64,000 nucleotides of DNA from Curvibacter microcysteis (GTDB taxonomy: Bacteria; Pseudomonadota; Gammaproteobacteria; Burkholderiales; Burkholderiaceae_C): NCBI RefSeq assembly GCF_028649435.1, contig NZ_JAQSIN010000004.1; one strand, given 5' to 3'. The position numbers and the translations under genes are program-made. Shown one piece after another: positions 55,838 through 64,000 of the stretch (position 1 is the stretch's first letter; each line of letters begins with the position of its first letter). The notes below the pieces were generated by a model. The model ran no database searches. It was given only the letters and a program-made list of their open reading frames with translations, and was not told the DNA's origin.

Positions 55838-56266
55838 ATGCTCTGGATCAAAGCCCTACACATCGTCTTCGTGGCCAGCTGGTTTGCCGGCTTGTTCTAC
55901 CTGCCCCGGATTTTTGTCAACTTGGCTTTGGTGCAAGAAGGCTCCATTGCCGAACGTGAGCGTTTGCTGCTGATGGCGCGCAAACTCCTGCGCTTCACCA
56001 CCCTGTTGGCCGTGCCCGCCTTGGTCTTGGGTGCGGTGCTGTGGCTGGGCTACGGCATTGGTCGAGGCCCGGGCAACGGCTGGATGCATGCCAAGCTCTT
56101 GGTGGTCCTGCTGGCTGTGGGCTACCACCATGCTTGCGCGCGGCTGCTGGGCAAGCTGGTTTCAGGCCAAAGCCGTCGCAGCCATGTGTGGTTCCGCTGG
56201 TTCAATGAAGTCCCGGTGGTCTTGCTCTTGATTGCGGTGGTGCTTGTGGTGGTCAAGCCCTTCTGA
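55838..56266 (+). CDS. hemJ: HemJ-type protoporphyrinogen oxidase (UPF0093 family)
   Basis: This 142-residue membrane protein has four helices and the HemJ pattern: MLWIKALHIVFVASWFAGLF with its conserved His and FYLPRIFVNLALVQE with its Arg, followed by MHAKLLVVLLAVGYHH. HemJ oxidises protoporphyrinogen IX in bacteria without HemG or HemY. Homologues are often labelled CopD-family. The neighbouring hemB supports a role in haem synthesis. It is followed within 17 bases by a VanZ gene. Confidence 0.85.
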   Translation: MLWIKALHIVFVASWFAGLFYLPRIFVNLALVQEGSIAERERLLLMARKLLRFTTLLAVPALVLGAVLWLGYGIGRGPGNGWMHAKLLVVLLAVGYHHACARLLGKLVSGQSRRSHVWFRWFNEVPVVLLLIAVVLVVVKPF

Positions 56267-56283
56267 GGCGTGGGGCTGGTGTT

Positions 56284-57408
56284 GTGTCCGAACACAAAAG
56301 CTCCGCCTGGCCGCTGGCGCTTTTCTATGCCGCGCTGATTGTTTATGCCAGCCTCTACCCGTTTGGCGAGTGGCGCACCCAGGGCATCTCACCCCTTGCA
56401 TTTTTGAGTGCTGCGCTGCCGCAGTATTGGACGGGCTTTGATGTGCTGTCCAATGCCGTGGGCTATGGGCCTCTGGGTTTTTTGATCACCTTGGGCGGTT
56501 TGCGCACGGGGCGCTCTCGGCCTGTGCTGCGGGCTTGGATCGCTGCCTTTTTCCTGTCTCTGGGCCTGGAGGCCTTGCAAAGTTACCTGCCTTCTCGTGT
56601 GCCCTCGAATGTGGATCTGGTGCTCAACGGGCTGGGTGGCGGACTGGGCGCGGTGCTGGCTTGGGGGCTGGAGAAACTCGGTGCGCTGGATCGCTGGAGC
56701 CGATTCCGGGCGCGTTGGTTCATGCCTGATGCGCGCGATGCCTTGGTCTTGCTGGCGCTGTGGCCTGTTGGTCTGCTGTTCCCTGCGGCTGTGCCGCTGG
56801 GTTTGGGGCAGGTCATGGAACGGGTCGAGGATGGCTTGGCCGATTGGTTGGCTGACACGCCTTTGCTCGATTGGCTGCCCGTGCGTGATGTGGAACTGCA
56901 ACCCTTGATTCCCAGCGCAGAGTTGCTGTGCGTGGCCTTGGGCGCCTTGGTGCCTTGCTTGCTGGGTTACAGCATCATCCGGTCGGTGCCGCGTCGGCTG
57001 GCCTGGTTGGTGCTCGCCTTGGCGGTTGGTTTGGGCACCACGGCCTTGTCTGCGGCCTTGAGCTATGGTCCCAGCCACGCTTGGAGTTGGCTCAGCCTGC
57101 CTGTGCAATTGGGCCTGCTGCTGGCCTTGCTGCTGGCGGTGTCCATGCTGTGGCTCAGCCGGCGAGGCTGCGCCACTTTGTGCTTGCTGGCCTTGGGCAT
57201 TCACTTGTCGGTGCTCAACCAGTCGCCCACCAGTGCTTACTTTGCGCAGACGCTGCAGACCTGGGAGCAGGGACGTTTCATCCGCTTCCATGGCTTGGCC
57301 CAGTGGGTGGGTTGGCTGTGGCCGTTCGCGGTGCTGGTGTACTTGGTGCATCGTCTGTCGCGTCGGGAAGTGGCGTCTTCTGAGGCACTGGGCGCGTCGG
57401 GCTCCTAG
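56284..57408 (+). CDS. VanZ-family membrane protein
   Basis: This 374-residue protein begins at GTG 56284 and has several membrane helices. The N-terminal part has the VanZ-like YAALIVYASLYPFGEW, then FDVLSNAVGYGPLGFLI and GLEALQSYLPSRVPSNVDLV. VanZ proteins are linked to glycopeptide tolerance in Gram-positives but are of unknown role in proteobacteria. It lies between hemJ and a ferredoxin gene, nine bases before the latter, in one operon. Confidence 0.87.
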   Translation: MSEHKSSAWPLALFYAALIVYASLYPFGEWRTQGISPLAFLSAALPQYWTGFDVLSNAVGYGPLGFLITLGGLRTGRSRPVLRAWIAAFFLSLGLEALQSYLPSRVPSNVDLVLNGLGGGLGAVLAWGLEKLGALDRWSRFRARWFMPDARDALVLLALWPVGLLFPAAVPLGLGQVMERVEDGLADWLADTPLLDWLPVRDVELQPLIPSAELLCVALGALVPCLLGYSIIRSVPRRLAWLVLALAVGLGTTALSAALSYGPSHAWSWLSLPVQLGLLLALLLAVSMLWLSRRGCATLCLLALGIHLSVLNQSPTSAYFAQTLQTWEQGRFIRFHGLAQWVGWLWPFAVLVYLVHRLSRREVASSEALGASGS

Positions 57409-57417
57409 AATTGAGCT

Positions 57418-57795
57418 ATGTCCGAACCCACACCCGATTCCCCCCGTCCCGCAGCGGCCACGCCGTCGACTTCGTATTACGAGCGGCATGTCTTCTTTTG
57501 CCTCAATGAGCGCAGCAATGGCGAAGACAGTTGCGCCAACCACCGAGCCCAGGAAGGCTTTGAGCGCTGCAAGGCCCAGGTCAAGGCCGCTGGCTTGGCA
57601 GGCCCTGGCAAGGTGCGCGTCAACAAGGCGGGCTGCCTGGACCGCTGTGCCGGCGGGCCGGTCGCCGTGGTGTACCCCGAGGCAGTTTGGTACACCTATG
57701 TGGATGCCAGCGACATTGACGAAATCGTCGAATCGCACCTCAAGAACGGTCAGGTGGTCGAGCGCTTACTGACCCCGGCGCACCTGGGGCGCTGA
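57418..57795 (+). CDS. Thioredoxin-like [2Fe-2S] ferredoxin
   Basis: This 125-residue protein has four cysteines in the pattern of thioredoxin-like ferredoxins: FFCLNERSNGEDSCANH in the first half and GCLDRCAGGPVAVVYPE in the second. Similar domains occur in the NuoE subunit of complex I and in stand-alone Shethna-type proteins. It presumably carries electrons in the cytoplasm. It follows the VanZ gene by nine bases and so is the third gene of the hemJ operon. Confidence 0.9.
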   Translation: MSEPTPDSPRPAAATPSTSYYERHVFFCLNERSNGEDSCANHRAQEGFERCKAQVKAAGLAGPGKVRVNKAGCLDRCAGGPVAVVYPEAVWYTYVDASDIDEIVESHLKNGQVVERLLTPAHLGR

Positions 57796-57898
57796 GCCTC
57801 ATCGCCGTCACTCCATCGCTGCGTGGGACGCGGCGAAGGGTTTTTTCTCTCTTTCTTCAAGCGCCGCCTTCCCGGCGTTCGCCCCAGGAACTTTTGCT

Positions 57899-58534
57899 GT
57901 GAACGCACAGACTTTGAAATTTGACTTGCAGGGACCAGCCGGTCGCATCGAGGGCCTGCGCGACGCCGCTGCCTTGAGTGAGGGCGAAACCCGCCGGGGC
58001 GTGGCCGTGATCGCCCACCCCCACCCGCTGTTCGGCGGCACCATGGACAACAAGGTGGTGCAGACCCTGGCCCGGGCCTTTGTGCAGAGCGGTTGGGACG
58101 CCGTGCGTTTCAACTTCCGAGGCGTGGGCGGCAGCGCGGGCGCATGGGACGAGGGGCGGGGGGAGGTTGACGACTTTCTGGCGGTTTTGAGTGAGCAGGC
58201 GGCCGAGGGGCCGATTGCCATCGCGGGCTTTTCGTTTGGTGCGTATGTTGCCAGCCATGCGTTGCAGGCCCAATGGGCCGCCCGTGAGGTGCAACGCGTG
58301 GTTTTGGTGGGCACGGCAGCCTCGCGCTTTCAGGTGGCTGCGTTGCCTGAGGCCGCCCATGAGCACACCCTGGTCCTGCATGGCGAGCAGGACGACACCG
58401 TGCCATTGAGCGCGGTGCTGGATTGGGCACGGCCCCAGGCCTTGCCGGTCACGGTGGTCCCCGGTGTGGGGCATTTCTTTCACGGACAATTGCCGTTGTT
58501 GAAAAACTGCGTGCTGCGGCACCTGCGCCCCTGA
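57899..58534 (+). CDS. Alpha/beta hydrolase
   Basis: This 211-residue protein starts at GTG 57899 and has the alpha/beta-hydrolase triad: nucleophile Ser in GFSFGAYVAS, Asp in HGEQDDTVPL and His in GVGHFFHG. The early VIAHPHPLFGGTMDNKVVQT is typical of a family of small hydrolases annotated as alpha/beta or dienelactone-like and probably acting on esters. ATG alternatives are further downstream and would cut the domain. It is 103 bases behind the ferredoxin gene. Confidence 0.88.
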   Translation: MNAQTLKFDLQGPAGRIEGLRDAAALSEGETRRGVAVIAHPHPLFGGTMDNKVVQTLARAFVQSGWDAVRFNFRGVGGSAGAWDEGRGEVDDFLAVLSEQAAEGPIAIAGFSFGAYVASHALQAQWAAREVQRVVLVGTAASRFQVAALPEAAHEHTLVLHGEQDDTVPLSAVLDWARPQALPVTVVPGVGHFFHGQLPLLKNCVLRHLRP

Positions 58535-58677
58535 GGCGTGGGGCTGCATGGTCTGCGCTGGTTGAACTTTGTGCGTCTCGTGCAAGTCCGACGGCAGGCC
58601 TTGTGTTGCACTGGCGGTGCGGTCCTGACAGGGCGCGCCGCTTCTTTTTTTGCTCTCTGTTCCCACGGTCTTCCGAC

Positions 58678-59835
58678 ATGAAACGTTTCTTCAAGACGCT
58701 GCTGGCGTCTCTCTCCTTGGCTGCCACGCTCACGGTGTCGGCGCAGACGCCGCAAGTGCCCGAAATCGCGGCCAAATCCTACTTGTTGCTGGACGTCACG
58801 GCGCACCAGATCCTGGCGGAAAAGGACATCGACAGCCAAGTCGAGCCCGCATCGCTGACCAAATTGATGAGTGCCTACCTGGTGTTTGACGCTCTCAAAT
58901 CCAAGAAGCTTGATCTCAAGCAGCGCTTGCCGGTGAGCGAGCGCGCCTGGAAGATGCCGGGCTCGCGCATGTTCATTGACCCCAAGATGCAGGTGCCGGT
59001 GGAAGACCTGATCAAGGGCATGATCGTGCAGTCTGGCAACGATGCCACCATGGCACTGGCGGAAGGCGTGGGTGGCACGGCCGAGCGCTTCATTGAAATG
59101 ATGAATGCCCAAGCCAAGGCACTGGGCATGAAAAACACGGGCTACCGCAACCCCGAGGGCCTGACCGAGCCCGGTCACACCACGACCGCGCGCGACCTGA
59201 GCATCCTGGCCACTCGCCTGATGCAAGACTTCCCGGAGTACATCGCCTACTACGCCATCAAGCAATACCGCTACGAAGGAACGCCGGCCACCAATGCCAG
59301 CAACCGCAACCTGCTGTTGTTCCGTGATCCTTCGGTCGATGGCCTGAAGACGGGGCACACCAACGCGGCGGGCTATTGTTTGATCGCCACGGCCAAGCGC
59401 GACTTTCCGCTGGTGGGCTCGCGCCGCTTGCTGACCATCGTGCTGGGCACCAGCAGCGAGAACGCCCGCGCCAATGAAAGCCAGAAGCTGCTGAACTGGG
59501 GCTACACGGCCTACGAGGCGGTCAAGCTGTTTGACGCTGGCCAGGCGGTGGTCACCCCAGCCGTCTGGAAGGGGCAGACCAGCACCGCGCGCCTGGGCCG
59601 CAATGAAGCCATCGTGGTGGCGGTGCCTGCGGGCAGTGCCAGCAAGGTGCAAACCCAGGTCACCCGCCCAGATCCGCTGGTCGCCCCCTTCACCCAAGGC
59701 CAGGCCCTGGGTACCTTGAAGGTGACGTTGGCCGACCAGCCCCTGTTGGAGCTGCCTTTGCTGGCGCTGGATGGTGTCGCTCAGGCAGGGCTCATGGGCC
59801 GCGCCTGGGACTCGATCCGGCTTTGGATCAAGTAA
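58678..59835 (+). CDS. D-alanyl-D-alanine carboxypeptidase (PBP5/6 family)
   Basis: This 385-residue protein has a signal peptide (MKRFFKTLLASLSLAATLTV, cleavage near SAQ) and the low-molecular-weight penicillin-binding domain. Ser59-Leu-Thr-Lys62 is the SxxK motif, Ser119-Gly-Asn121 the SGN motif and Lys224-Thr-Gly226 the KTG motif. A C-terminal beta domain (PBP5_C) and a final amphipathic anchor (GLMGRAWDSIRLWIK) complete it. It trims the terminal D-alanine of peptidoglycan stem peptides. ATG 58678 fits the signal. Confidence 0.95.
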   Translation: MKRFFKTLLASLSLAATLTVSAQTPQVPEIAAKSYLLLDVTAHQILAEKDIDSQVEPASLTKLMSAYLVFDALKSKKLDLKQRLPVSERAWKMPGSRMFIDPKMQVPVEDLIKGMIVQSGNDATMALAEGVGGTAERFIEMMNAQAKALGMKNTGYRNPEGLTEPGHTTTARDLSILATRLMQDFPEYIAYYAIKQYRYEGTPATNASNRNLLLFRDPSVDGLKTGHTNAAGYCLIATAKRDFPLVGSRRLLTIVLGTSSENARANESQKLLNWGYTAYEAVKLFDAGQAVVTPAVWKGQTSTARLGRNEAIVVAVPAGSASKVQTQVTRPDPLVAPFTQGQALGTLKVTLADQPLLELPLLALDGVAQAGLMGRAWDSIRLWIK

Positions 59836-59894
59836 CGCCGGAGGGGGCGGGGTGTGGCGCGGCGCCATGCCTGCCTCAGGCTGTCAAGCAGGGC

Positions 59895-59923
59895 TTGCCC
59901 TCAAGGGGCTGTCCTGCTACAGT
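59895..59923 (+). promoter_or_regulatory. Probable promoter of the str operon
   Basis: TTGCCC (59895-59900) and TACAGT (59918-59923) are 17 bases apart. Transcription would start near 59930, giving a leader of about 175 bases before rpsL. This gap, 59836-60105, holds no gene. Confidence 0.5.
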
Positions 59924-59932
59924 AGAAGGCTT

Positions 59933-59947
59933 TTCGGAATTTCCGAA
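59933..59947 (+). promoter_or_regulatory. 15-bp palindrome at the start of the str leader
   Basis: TTCGGAA-T-TTCCGAA is a perfect palindrome located a few bases after the predicted str transcription start. It may form a hairpin in the leader or be a regulator site. Confidence 0.45.
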
Positions 59948-60105
59948 GGGATACACATTCACGCAAGAAAAGTGTTTGGGAGCGTTTTGATAGGCGTTCT
60001 CGGGCGGCGTGGGGGCTTTAGGGTCTGCCACGGATCTCGCGTGTCACGGGTGTGTAGCCGAATTTGTCGGCGTTTTTGTAATTTTTAAACGTTTAGGGAC
60101 GTTTC

Positions 60106-60483
60106 ATGCCAACCATCAACCAGCTCGTGCGTCAGGGGCGCGAGGTCGAAAAGACCAAGTCCAAGAGCCCCGCGATGCAAAACTCTCCTCAGCGCCGTGG
60201 CGTGTGCACTCGCGTGTACACCACGACGCCTAAGAAGCCTAACTCCGCTCTGCGTAAGGTCGCCAAGGTGCGCCTGACCAACGGTTTTGAGGTCATTTCC
60301 TACATCGGCGGTGAAGGCCACAACCTGCAAGAACACAGCGTCGTGCTGGTTCGCGGCGGTCGTGTCAAGGACTTGCCCGGTGTGCGTTACCACATCGTGC
60401 GTGGCTCGCTCGACTTGCAAGGCGTGAAAGACCGCAAGCAGTCGCGCTCCAAGTACGGCGCCAAGCGCCCGAAGAAGGCCTAA
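60106..60483 (+). CDS. rpsL: 30S ribosomal protein S12
   Basis: This 125-residue protein is S12 of the small subunit, at the decoding site. The family's PKKPNSALRKVAKVRLTNG and YHIVRGSLDLQGVKDRKQSR are complete, and the lysine that is changed in streptomycin-resistant mutants (in TTPKKPNS) is wild type. It opens the str operon rpsL-rpsG-fusA-tuf. Confidence 0.98.
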   Translation: MPTINQLVRQGREVEKTKSKSPAMQNSPQRRGVCTRVYTTTPKKPNSALRKVAKVRLTNGFEVISYIGGEGHNLQEHSVVLVRGGRVKDLPGVRYHIVRGSLDLQGVKDRKQSRSKYGAKRPKKA

Positions 60484-60684
60484 GCAGTTTTCTGCCAGGT
60501 CGCGGTTTCATTGTTGCCGCAAAGCGTCATGGCTTTGAAAAACATCGGTGTTTGAATCGCCTGGCTGGCGGTGCAAACGTAGTGACCCGAAAGGTGCCGT
60601 GTTGGCGCTGGGTCGAGTAAGTGAGATGCCCCATGGCACTCGCGGTACCTGCAATGGTGCCAACTGAAGCATAGAGGTGAAGAA

Positions 60685-61158
60685 ATGCCACGTCGTCGCG
60701 AAGTCCCTAAACGTGAAATCCTGCCGGACCCGAAGTTCGGTAACGTCGAGCTGTCCAAATTCATGAACGTGATCATGGAAGGCGGCAAGAAAGCTGTTGC
60801 AGAACGCATCATTTACGGTGCCCTGGAACTGATCGCCAAGAAGCATCCCGATAAGGACGCTCTGGAAGCCTTCACTGTTGCCATCAACAACGTGAAGCCC
60901 ATGGTGGAAGTGAAGTCCCGCCGCGTTGGCGGTGCCAACTACCAAGTGCCGGTGGAAGTGCGCCCGGTCCGTCGTCTGGCTCTGTCCATGCGCTGGATCA
61001 AGGAAGCCGCTCGCAAGCGCGGTGAGAAGTCGATGGCCCAACGTTTGGCCAACGAACTGCTCGAAGCCACTGAAGGCCGTGGTGGTGCCATGAAGAAGCG
61101 TGATGAAGTTCACCGCATGGCCGAAGCCAACAAGGCTTTCAGCCACTTCCGCTTCTAA
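60685..61158 (+). CDS. rpsG: 30S ribosomal protein S7
   Basis: This 157-residue protein is the 16S rRNA-binding, assembly-initiating protein S7. It starts MPRRREVPKREILPDPKFGN and keeps the MEGGKKAVAERIIYGALELI and VGGANYQVPVEVRPVRRLAL segments. S7 represses its own operon in other bacteria by binding the rpsL-rpsG spacer; the 201-base spacer here is long enough for such a site, but I did not identify it. Confidence 0.98.
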   Translation: MPRRREVPKREILPDPKFGNVELSKFMNVIMEGGKKAVAERIIYGALELIAKKHPDKDALEAFTVAINNVKPMVEVKSRRVGGANYQVPVEVRPVRRLALSMRWIKEAARKRGEKSMAQRLANELLEATEGRGGAMKKRDEVHRMAEANKAFSHFRF

Positions 61159-61183
61159 AAACAACTCAATCCCCTCGCGTTGT

Positions 61184-61207
61184 AGAGCCCGCCCTTGTGC
61201 GGGCTCT
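61184..61207 (+). terminator. Hairpin in the rpsG-fusA spacer
   Basis: AGAGCCCGC (61184-61192) pairs with GCGGGCTCT (61199-61207) around a six-base loop. It is followed by T then ATTA and not by a long T-run, so it is more likely an attenuating or RNA-processing hairpin than a full stop. Confidence 0.45.
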
Positions 61208-61229
61208 TAGCGATTAACGGAGAAATTCC

Positions 61230-63332
61230 ATGTCCCGCAAGACCCCCATCGAGCGCTACCGCAACATCGGTATTTCCGCTCACATCGACGCCGGTAAGAC
61301 CACCACGACCGAGCGTATCCTGTTCTATACCGGTGTGAACCACAAGATCGGTGAAGTGCATGATGGCGCAGCCACCATGGACTGGATGGAGCAGGAACAG
61401 GAACGCGGCATCACGATCACGTCGGCTGCCACGACCTGCTTCTGGAAGGGCATGGACATGTCTTTCCCCGAGCACCGCATCAACATCATCGACACCCCCG
61501 GCCACGTGGACTTCACCATTGAAGTGGAACGTTCCATGCGCGTGCTGGACGGCGCTTGCATGGTCTACTGCGCTGTGGGTGGCGTGCAGCCCCAGTCGGA
61601 AACCGTTTGGCGTCAGGCCAACAAGTACAAAGTGCCGCGTCTGGCCTTTGTGAACAAGATGGACCGCACCGGTGCCAACTTCTTCAAGGTCGTGGACCAG
61701 ATGAAGCTGCGCCTGAAGGCCAACCCCGTGCCCATCGTGATCCCCATCGGCGCTGAAGAAAACTTCAAGGGCGTTGTGGACCTGCGCAAGATGAAGGCCA
61801 TCATCTGGGACGAAGCTTCGCAAGGCATGAAGTTCACCTTCGAAGAAATCCCGGCTGACCTGGTGGAAACCGCCAAGGAATGGCGCGAGAAGATGGTCGA
61901 AGCAGCTGCCGAATCGTCGGAAGAGCTGATGAACAAGTACCTTGAAGAAGGTGACCTGACCGAAGAAGAAATCACCCACGGTCTGCGTACCCGCGCCATC
62001 GCCTGCGAAATCCAGCCGATGCTGTGCGGTACCGCCTTCAAGAACAAGGGTGTGCAGCGCATGCTGGACGCCGTGATCGAACTCATGCCCTCCCCGGTGG
62101 ACATTCCCCCGGTCACCGGCACCGATGAGTCCGAGCAGCCGGTCAGCCGCAAGGCCGACGACAACGAAAAGTTCTCGGCTCTGGCATTCAAGCTGATGAC
62201 CGATCCGTTCGTGGGTCAGCTGACCTTCGTGCGCGTTTACTCGGGCGTTCTGAGCAAGGGCGACACCGTGTACAACCCGGTGAAGGGCCGCAAGGAACGC
62301 ATTGGCCGTATCGTTCAGATGCACGCCAACGAGCGTCAGGAAGTGGACGAAATCCGCGCCGGCGACATCGCTGCTTGCGTGGGCCTGAAGGATGTGACCA
62401 CCGGCGAAACCCTGTGCGATCCCGATGACATCGTCATGCTGGAACGCATGGTCTTCCCGGAGCCGGTGATTCGCCAGGCCGTGGAACCCAAGACCAAGGC
62501 CGACCAAGAAAAGATGGGCATTGCGCTGCAACGTCTGGCTTCGGAAGATCCTTCGTTCCGCGTCAACACCGACGAAGAATCGGGTCAAACCATCATCGCC
62601 GGCATGGGCGAGCTGCACTTGGAAATCATCGTTGACCGCATGAAGCGTGAATTCGGTGTGGAAGCCAACGTGGGCAAGCCCCAAGTGGCTTACCGCGAAA
62701 CCATCCGCAAGCAAGTGGTCGACGTCGAAGGCAAGTTCGTGCGTCAGTCCGGTGGTAAGGGCCAATACGGTCACGTGGTGTTCACCGTCGAACCCAACGA
62801 AGTCGGCAAGGGCTTCGAGTTCGTCGACGCCATCAAGGGCGGTGTGGTGCCTCGCGAATACATCCCCGCAGTTGAGAAGGGCGTGATCGAAGCCCTGAAC
62901 AACGGCGTGTTGGCTGGCTACCCCGTGGTCGACGTCAAGGTCACCCTGACCTTCGGTTCGTACCACGATGTGGACTCGAACGAAAACGCGTTCAAGATGG
63001 CCGCTATCTTTGGTTTCAAGGAAGGCTGCCGCAAGGCCAGCCCGGTGATCCTGGAACCCATGATGGCTGTGGAAGTCGAAACGCCGGAAGACTACGCTGG
63101 TAACGTGATGGGCGATCTGTCCTCGCGTCGCGGCATGGTTCAAGGCATGGACGACATGGTCGGCGGCGGCAAGGCCATCAAGGCTGAAGTTCCGCTGTCG
63201 GAAATGTTCGGCTACTCGACCACCCTGCGCTCGATGTCGCAAGGTCGCGCCACCTACACGATGGAATTCAAGCACTACAGCGAAGCACCGCGCAACGTGG
63301 CCGAAGCCATCGTGGCTGCCCGCGCCAAGTAA
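61230..63332 (+). CDS. fusA: Elongation factor G
   Basis: This 700-residue GTPase moves tRNAs and mRNA through the ribosome after peptide-bond formation. The G1 motif AHIDAGKTTTTERIL, the G3 motif DTPGHVDF and G4 NKMD are intact, as are the C-terminal domains. Length is standard. GGAGAAA precedes the ATG. A hairpin with T-rich tail lies between fusA and tuf. Confidence 0.98.
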   Translation: MSRKTPIERYRNIGISAHIDAGKTTTTERILFYTGVNHKIGEVHDGAATMDWMEQEQERGITITSAATTCFWKGMDMSFPEHRINIIDTPGHVDFTIEVERSMRVLDGACMVYCAVGGVQPQSETVWRQANKYKVPRLAFVNKMDRTGANFFKVVDQMKLRLKANPVPIVIPIGAEENFKGVVDLRKMKAIIWDEASQGMKFTFEEIPADLVETAKEWREKMVEAAAESSEELMNKYLEEGDLTEEEITHGLRTRAIACEIQPMLCGTAFKNKGVQRMLDAVIELMPSPVDIPPVTGTDESEQPVSRKADDNEKFSALAFKLMTDPFVGQLTFVRVYSGVLSKGDTVYNPVKGRKERIGRIVQMHANERQEVDEIRAGDIAACVGLKDVTTGETLCDPDDIVMLERMVFPEPVIRQAVEPKTKADQEKMGIALQRLASEDPSFRVNTDEESGQTIIAGMGELHLEIIVDRMKREFGVEANVGKPQVAYRETIRKQVVDVEGKFVRQSGGKGQYGHVVFTVEPNEVGKGFEFVDAIKGGVVPREYIPAVEKGVIEALNNGVLAGYPVVDVKVTLTFGSYHDVDSNENAFKMAAIFGFKEGCRKASPVILEPMMAVEVETPEDYAGNVMGDLSSRRGMVQGMDDMVGGGKAIKAEVPLSEMFGYSTTLRSMSQGRATYTMEFKHYSEAPRNVAEAIVAARAK

Positions 63333-63341
63333 TTGACGCCC

Positions 63342-63380
63342 ACCCCGAGCCTGCTGGCAGGCCTCGGGGTTTCCTCTTTT
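63342..63380 (+). terminator. Attenuator-type hairpin between fusA and tuf
   Basis: ACCCCGAG...CTCGGGGT (63342-63349 and 63363-63370) with an inner GCCTGC/GCAGGC extension forms a long stem with one bulge, followed by TTTCCTCTTTTT. It may end part of the fusA transcripts and would make separate tuf transcription useful. Confidence 0.65.
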
Positions 63381-63481
63381 TGTCTGCGATTCGGTGCCCT
63401 CTTGTTCCCGTGCGAGAGGAATCAGCAACCGGATGCAGACGTAAAACCACACACGGGAATGCTCTTTTTGGAGAATTGAAA

Positions 63482-64000
63482 ATGGCAAAAGGCAAGTTTG
63501 AACGTACCAAGCCGCACGTAAACGTCGGCACCATCGGTCACGTTGACCACGGCAAGACCACGCTGACGGCTGCTATCGCAACCGTTCTGGCAGCCAAGTT
63601 CGGCGGCGAAGCCAAGGCTTACGACCAGATCGACGCAGCGCCCGAAGAAAAGGCCCGCGGTATCACCATCAACACCGCCCACGTTGAGTACGAAACGGCC
63701 AACCGCCACTACGCTCACGTGGACTGCCCCGGCCACGCTGACTATGTGAAGAACATGATCACCGGTGCCGCTCAAATGGACGGCGCTATCTTGGTGTGCT
63801 CGGCCGCTGACGGCCCGATGCCCCAAACCCGCGAACACATCCTGCTGTCGCGTCAAGTGGGCGTGCCCTACATCATTGTGTTCCTGAACAAGGCTGACCT
63901 GGTGGATGACGCCGAGCTGCTGGAACTGGTGGAAATGGAAGTTCGCGAACTCCTGTCCAAGTACGACTTCCCGGGCGACGACACCCCGATCATCAAGGGT
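63482..64000 (+). CDS. tuf: Elongation factor Tu (partial, runs off the window)
   Basis: The first 173 codons of EF-Tu are visible. The start MAKGKFERTKPHVNVGTIGH, the G1 loop GHVDHGKTTLTAAI, the switch region RGITINTAHVEYE, DCPGHADYVKNM and NKADLVDD are all present. EF-Tu delivers aminoacyl-tRNA to the ribosome. Many Burkholderiales have two tuf copies; whether this is tufA or tufB cannot be said from here. The 3' end is outside the window. Confidence 0.98.
   Translation, partial: MAKGKFERTKPHVNVGTIGHVDHGKTTLTAAIATVLAAKFGGEAKAYDQIDAAPEEKARGITINTAHVEYETANRHYAHVDCPGHADYVKNMITGAAQMDGAILVCSAADGPMPQTREHILLSRQVGVPYIIVFLNKADLVDDAELLELVEMEVRELLSKYDFPGDDTPIIKG

Noticed and set aside
61155..63488. 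A 777-codon open frame antisense to fusA
   Set aside because: fusA on the other strand is unmistakable; the antisense frame is low-complexity in His and Val and is a high-GC shadow.
1..64000. CRISPR arrays, tRNA or rRNA genes, insertion sequences, prophage genes
   Set aside because: I read for regular repeats with spacers, for the conserved T-loop of tRNAs and for transposase or integrase motifs and found none.

Overview
The window is about 64 kb of GC-rich chromosome from a betaproteobacterium. The best fit is Burkholderiales, family Comamonadaceae. This rests on protein character and gene order (gatCAB divergent from mreBCD-mrdA, a Bug-type solute-binding protein, the order rpsL-rpsG-fusA-tuf, an MlaE-like permease with an N-terminal extension); no database search was possible. 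Coding density is high and most genes are housekeeping or ordinary accessory metabolism. I see no rRNA or tRNA gene, IS element, prophage or CRISPR array.

Layout. 1-1708: end of radA, a small membrane protein and ilvE. 1747-6034: one tight operon with a zinc-finger protein, two family-2 glycosyltransferases, an O-antigen-ligase-type membrane protein and a family-4 glycosyltransferase, probably an LPS or surface-glycan set. 6098-13220: nitronate monooxygenase with a divergent LysR regulator, a two-component system, an AmpG-like transporter, an M48 protease and a metallo-hydrolase. 13343-18026: a LysR regulator divergent from an FMN alpha-hydroxy-acid dehydrogenase, then a Bug binding protein and a DadA-like oxidase. 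18045-22085: a secreted fumarate-lyase homologue, then a secreted papain-like protease whose C-terminal domain is duplicated as a separate small secreted protein. 22226-24018: nsrR and hmpA with an NsrR-type operator. 24178-34432: xthA and pyrE with overlapping divergent start codons, gatBAC and mreBCD-mrdA.

34446-46770: TauE-like permease, ammonium transporter, GMC oxidoreductase, LysR, a four-gene Mla-like lipid ABC transporter, hemerythrin, acyltransferase and ompW. 46962-54400: chemoreceptor, MarC, MaoC, SDR, dienelactone hydrolase, amidohydrolase, Lon-N-domain protein and CorA. 54456-57795: hemB, then hemJ, a VanZ protein and a [2Fe-2S] ferredoxin. 57899-64000: hydrolase, D,D-carboxypeptidase and the str operon (rpsL, rpsG, fusA, tuf; tuf runs off the end).

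The two largest non-coding gaps are not empty. 55473-55837 holds a promoter (TTGAAA-N17-TAAATT) and a strong terminator about 100 nt downstream on the plus strand, with no gene between: a good candidate for an unannotated small RNA with a C-rich, anti-Shine-Dalgarno-like loop. 35205-35550 holds a strong minus-strand terminator directly after an 18-codon reading frame preceded by GAGGAG, with ATT as the only possible start codon: a candidate micro-gene or small RNA. A second theme is oxygen and nitric-oxide sensing. There are two FNR-like boxes exactly 50 bp apart upstream of ompW, an FNR-like box upstream of the hemerythrin gene, and an NsrR palindrome upstream of hmpA-nsrR.
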